Assembly (NCBI GenBank): GCA_002343505.1
Contig: DDQZ01000034.1
Span: forward strand, 34,435 to 42,063
DNA from: Verrucomicrobiaceae bacterium UBA2429
GTDB taxonomy: Bacteria; Verrucomicrobiota; Verrucomicrobiia; Verrucomicrobiales; Verrucomicrobiaceae
Direction: 5' to 3'
DNA: 7,629 bases
Positions 4,717 through 7,629 of the stretch are shown here, one piece after another. Positions within the stretch are counted from its first letter, which is position 1. Every line of letters starts with the position of its first letter. The translations under genes were made by a program, and so were the position numbers. Under the pieces are notes generated by a model. That model ran no database searches, was not told the origin of the DNA, and saw nothing but the letters and a program-made list of their open reading frames with translations.

Positions 4717-7629
4717 TCAGAAAAGATGTCCCTGCGGATCGACTGGCTGCGCTGCGGGGGCGGCTTGGGCCAGATTCAAAAGCTCCGGCCAGCTCTGCAC
4801 CAGCCCGTTGTAAGCCAGCGCCTCCGCTGCGCGCTTCTTCCGCTCGCAGATGGAATACAGGCGGTAGGCCAGTTCGCGTGCCGGGTCTGCCTTGGGGCCG
4901 AGTTTCGTCACGAGTTCCGCCGCTCCGGTCTCACCGTGAGTCGCCAGCACCCGGACGAGGTGATGCACCGTCTCCCATGAGGTCAGGCGCGGGTCGGTGG
5001 CCGGGTCCCAGCCGGCGGGCAGCTCCTCCGGTTTTAGCAGGCGCACTTTCCCCCGGCTGGAGACGAGGATGCCCGCCTCTGCCAGGCCGTTGATGCTGGT
5101 GTTCTTGGCCTTGCTCAGCGTCTCCGCCACGCCGAACTCGCCTTCCTCGAAGCCGTGCTGCTCGAACCACGCCAGCGCCCAGCGGCTGTCCGGGTCAAAG
5201 TCACCCTCCTGCTCGGCCAGCGCGGTGTCGAGCGTCTCGTTGATGAGCGCCAGCGCCTCGCGCACGGAGAGCGCCTTGCCCTGCGCGTCGAGCACGCGGG
5301 CGTAGCGGGTGAAGACCGCCATGCCGGGGCCGATGGCGGCCTGCGCGAGGTCCACCGGGGCGATGTTGCCCGCCTGCAAATGCCGCAACGCCTCCGGCAG
5401 CTCCCGCTGGAGCGCCGCCACGAACTCCCGCCGCGTCGCCGTCGGCGCATCCGCCGCTCGCGGCCGGCAGACCAGAACGATGCTGGAGGCAAGGGCGTTG
5501 GTTCCCTTTGCAACAATGCGCCCGGCGCATTCTGTCCGCATGGGCCAAGTGCCAGTCGTTCCGAAGCCGGCACGAATCACTGCATCGAGAAATGTTTCCC
5601 AGCCCGTGCTGGCAATTCCACCATCATCCTCGCTCTCAGATTGCTTAAAGGCGTAGTAAATCGTGACCGGAAATGCGGGATGCGATTGCGCGGCGAGGCG
5701 GTTCATTGCGTTTGTCATTCCGGCGAGAAAAAACGCTTCTGCCGCGGCTTTGCCGCCGTGCCGGTATGGCGTCGCGACCAACTCCTCGGCTTTCGGGACT
5801 GCCAGAGTCGCAAAAATGTCGGGCAGGACCGAGCGAAGCGATCGACGAAGCCAGACGTAAAAGAAGTCGGACAAGTCGGCATAGCCAATGTTGTCGTAGT
5901 AGGGAGGATCCGTGGAGATCAGCTTGCCTGAGGAAATAGTTTGGGCGGAAGCGTCGGATTGAGCAGCAAAGCCTGCGGGGGAGGATGGAAATGCCTCAAT
6001 CGCCATTGCGCCTTTCTCAAGAGCAGCGGCAATGCTTCCACCAGCGTCAGCGAATGAGTTCGCTTCAGCGTAATCCCACGTCATCGGGATCCCTTGCCGA
6101 GCAAATGTTTCTCGAAATGCCCCACGGTCGCTCATCCATGATGCAATCGTCGAATTGATGTTGGCCACTTTGGATATGGCGAACGACAGATAAATACCGA
6201 CTGCTTCCCCGTATGCTGCCGCCCCGTTGCCCTCGTCGCGCAGCGCCGTGTCACCTTTCCCAAAACCAGCTGACAAAGCGTCGTCGCGAATGCGCCTTGT
6301 CGCTTCCCCCACGAGATCGGAGAAAGTGCTCAACGCCATGAGTTGCCGGGGTGCGAATAGATCAGAGAATCGCTCGAGCCCGTAGATAACGCACCAGAAA
6401 TTGGTTCTTCCCCCTCCGCCGGCCTCCTTTGGCAGTTCTTGCAAGGGAGCGTCAGGAGCGGGTTCACATTCCGCCGCCGCCTCGTGCTCTGGTGTCGGTG
6501 GGACATAAACCCGCCCGCGCTCGCCCTCGGCTACGATAGCCATCAGCCGCTCGCCCATCCGCCCAGCCTTGCCCTCGGCCCTAATGTAATCAGCGGCGAT
6601 TGGCGTGCCGGACATCAAACACCTAAAGTTCGCGCCGCGTTCACCCAGCTTGGTGCCGGCCTTCGCCGCTGCGGCGTCCTTCGGCTTGCCGACCTGCACG
6701 GTGAAGCGGTAGCCGCCGTCCTCGATCACCGGCTCGACCCAGGCTTCCTTGCCGGGCTTGGTCGAGAGCATGAAGGTGGAGGCCAGCGGCACTTCTACCT
6801 CGCGAAAGGCGGGGTTCGGGCTTTTCACCGTGCGCGCCCAGAGCCAGGCGATGACGGTGAGCTTCCGCCCGACGAGCGGCTTCAAATCCTCCCGCTCCTG
6901 CGCCATGGCGGCGGTGATCTCGATCTTCGGGTAAAGGTGGCCGATGCGTTTCTCCGCCTCGTCGCGCATCCACTGGCCGTAGTGGCGCACGTCCTCGGCC
7001 AGCCCCTGCGCGCCGCGCCAGGTCTTGGTGCCGAGCTGGCCCTTGCGCGACTCCGGGTTGACCGGCGGCCGGCCGGCGAACTTCGGCGGAATCTCGATCA
7101 TGGCCTTGTTGATGAGCACGGCCACGGGGTTGAGGTCGCTGGCATACGCCTCCAGCCCGAGCCGCTGCGCCTCCAGCGGCAGTGCGCCGCCGCCGGCAAA
7201 CGGATCATGGAACGCGGGAAGTTTGTGCCGGTCGAACATCTCCTTCGCCCGCGGGTGCCCGGCATTCTCCGCGCAGGCCCGCCGCCAGGATTGCCAGATT
7301 TCCTCGCGCGCCTTTTGCAGCACGGTTTCGTTCGTCGTGTTCTCCCACTGCACCAGCTCCTCGATGATGCGGAAGAGCCGCTGGCGCTCCTCCTCGGCGA
7401 GGATGTCATCGAGCTTTGGCTCCGGCCCCGGCTCCGGTGCATCAATGCCGGCGGCGTCCGCCTTTTCCTTCAAAGTTGCGGCCTCCTGCCAGAGCTTATG
7501 CTTTGCCTTCAGCTCCTTCTCCGCCCGGCGCAGCAGTTTCGCATCACCCTTCAACTGATCCACATACCCCGAAGGATCATCGACCATCTGTGCAAAGATC
7601 ACTGCCCGCGCCGCCGCCAGCGGCCGCCG
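4717..7629 (-). CDS. DUF1156-type DNA methyltransferase, anti-phage-associated; 5' end beyond the window
   Basis: A large SAM-dependent DNA methyltransferase, probably modifying adenine (N6) or cytosine (N4) as the DPPY motif suggests. The frame stays open to the window edge: [20 protein letters not shown] reads through, and it matches the usual DUF1156 N-terminal block, so the GTG at 7602 is internal and the true start lies to the right. Numbered from that GTG, the protein has 961 residues. A charged, probably coiled-coil stretch (about 20-110) comes first. The SAM-binding motif DPFAGGG is at 133-139, with the acidic SDLNP near 155-159, and catalytic DPPY is at 565-568 followed by [19 protein letters not shown]. 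Thus SAM binding precedes catalysis, as in non-permuted (alpha/gamma-like) enzymes. About 400 residues lie between the motifs and a long C-terminal region follows, either of which could hold target recognition. Members usually run near 950-1000 residues, so little is missing. It is probably the first gene of this group in transcription order. Family call strong; modified base and target unknown. Confidence 0.92.
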   Translation of the reverse strand, partial: RRPLAAARAVIFAQMVDDPSGYVDQLKGDAKLLRRAEKELKAKHKLWQEAATLKEKADAAGIDAPEPGPEPKLDDILAEEERQRLFRIIEELVQWENTTNETVLQKAREEIWQSWRRACAENAGHPRAKEMFDRHKLPAFHDPFAGGGALPLEAQRLGLEAYASDLNPVAVLINKAMIEIPPKFAGRPPVNPESRKGQLGTKTWRGAQGLAEDVRHYGQWMRDEAEKRIGHLYPKIEITAAMAQEREDLKPLVGRKLTVIAWLWARTVKSPNPAFREVEVPLASTFMLSTKPGKEAWVEPVIEDGGYRFTVQVGKPKDAAAAKAGTKLGERGANFRCLMSGTPIAADYIRAEGKAGRMGERLMAIVAEGERGRVYVPPTPEHEAAAECEPAPDAPLQELPKEAGGGGRTNFWCVIYGLERFSDLFAPRQLMALSTFSDLVGEATRRIRDDALSAGFGKGDTALRDEGNGAAAYGEAVGIYLSFAISKVANINSTIASWMSDRGAFRETFARQGIPMTWDYAEANSFADAGGSIAAALEKGAMAIEAFPSSPAGFAAQSDASAQTISSGKLISTDPPYYDNIGYADLSDFFYVWLRRSLRSVLPDIFATLAVPKAEELVATPYRHGGKAAAEAFFLAGMTNAMNRLAAQSHPAFPVTIYYAFKQSESEDDGGIASTGWETFLDAVIRAGFGTTGTWPMRTECAGRIVAKGTNALASSIVLVCRPRAADAPTATRREFVAALQRELPEALRHLQAGNIAPVDLAQAAIGPGMAVFTRYARVLDAQGKALSVREALALINETLDTALAEQEGDFDPDSRWALAWFEQHGFEEGEFGVAETLSKAKNTSINGLAEAGILVSSRGKVRLLKPEELPAGWDPATDPRLTSWETVHHLVRVLATHGETGAAELVTKLGPKADPARELAYRLYSICERKKRAAEALAYNGLVQSWPELLNLAQAAPAAQPVDPQGHLF
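5500..6420. other. Lower-GC segment inside the methyltransferase gene
   Basis: Hand-counted 60-base blocks here give 48-57% G+C (5581-5640: 53%; 5881-5940: 48%; 6001-6060: 57%; 6121-6180: 52%; 6361-6420: 55%). Blocks on either side give 65-72% (5221-5280: 72%; 6481-6540: 67%; 7201-7260: 65%). The segment encodes about residues 395-700, counting from the GTG at 7602, including the DPPY motif. The reading frame is unbroken. It may mark allele exchange by recombination or simply a region with different codon choice. Block boundaries are approximate. Confidence 0.5.

Noticed and set aside
4690..4730. A sigma70-like promoter in front of the antitoxin
   Set aside because: TTGCGG could pass for a -35, but no -10 box of acceptable quality lies at proper spacing.
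2850..5093. A 747-codon plus-strand open frame crossing the ATPase start, the toxin-antitoxin genes and the methylase end
   Set aside because: It runs across four well-supported minus-strand coding ends and shows no domain, only low-complexity Arg/Pro/Ser-rich sequence late on. It is a shadow frame.
5155..5931. A 258-codon plus-strand open frame inside the methyltransferase
   Set aside because: It is opposite the DPPY-containing region of a convincing protein, with Arg-rich composition and no motif.
7600..7602. GTG at 7602 as the methyltransferase start
   Set aside because: The residues encoded before it, RRPLAAARA, belong to the conserved DUF1156 N-terminal block, so the GTG is an internal valine.
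1..7629. CRISPR array, tRNA/rRNA genes or insertion sequence
   Set aside because: Nearly all bases are in five coding regions. No repeat-spacer pattern, cloverleaf-like sequence, transposase or terminal inverted repeats was seen.

Overview
This is a high-GC bacterial segment: 60-base blocks counted by hand are mostly about 65-72% G+C. Four of its five genes lie on the minus strand and look like part of a chromosomal defence locus. No marker gene fixes the taxon. A GC-rich Gram-negative such as a member of Verrucomicrobiota or Proteobacteria is plausible, but this is only an impression from protein style.

Layout, left to right. (1) Positions 1-579, plus strand: the C-terminal part of an Amt/AmtB-type ammonium transporter, cut by the window edge. 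It is an ordinary housekeeping gene. (2) Positions 580-659: a short gap between convergent genes with one 7-bp-stem hairpin. (3) Positions 660-4001, minus strand: a 1113-residue protein with an N-terminal Swt1-like HEPN domain (RHEWAH motif), a DUF499 P-loop ATPase core and a conserved C-terminal domain after a disordered linker. (4) Positions 4008-4677, minus strand: a VapBC-like toxin-antitoxin pair, with a ribbon-helix-helix antitoxin followed by a PIN RNase toxin that overlaps it by 23 bases. A perfect 10-bp direct repeat lies directly in front of the antitoxin. (5) Positions 4717-7629, minus strand: a large DUF1156-type DNA methyltransferase (DPFAGGG and DPPY motifs) whose first residues lie beyond the right edge.

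The minus-strand genes are packed like one operon, transcribed methyltransferase, antitoxin, PIN toxin, ATPase, with gaps of 39, -23 and 6 bases. DUF1156 methylases and DUF499 ATPases recur together in anti-phage loci related in logic to BREX and DISARM, usually with a helicase and accessory proteins. Here the ATPase is the last gene before the convergent transporter, so any helicase or nuclease partner should lie to the right of the window. A plausible working model is that the methylase marks self DNA, the ATPase acts in recognition or remodelling, and two predicted RNases (the HEPN domain and the PIN toxin) provide an RNA-cleaving or abortive arm. The family assignments are well supported by motifs. 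The joint function, and especially the role of the embedded toxin-antitoxin pair, is inference.
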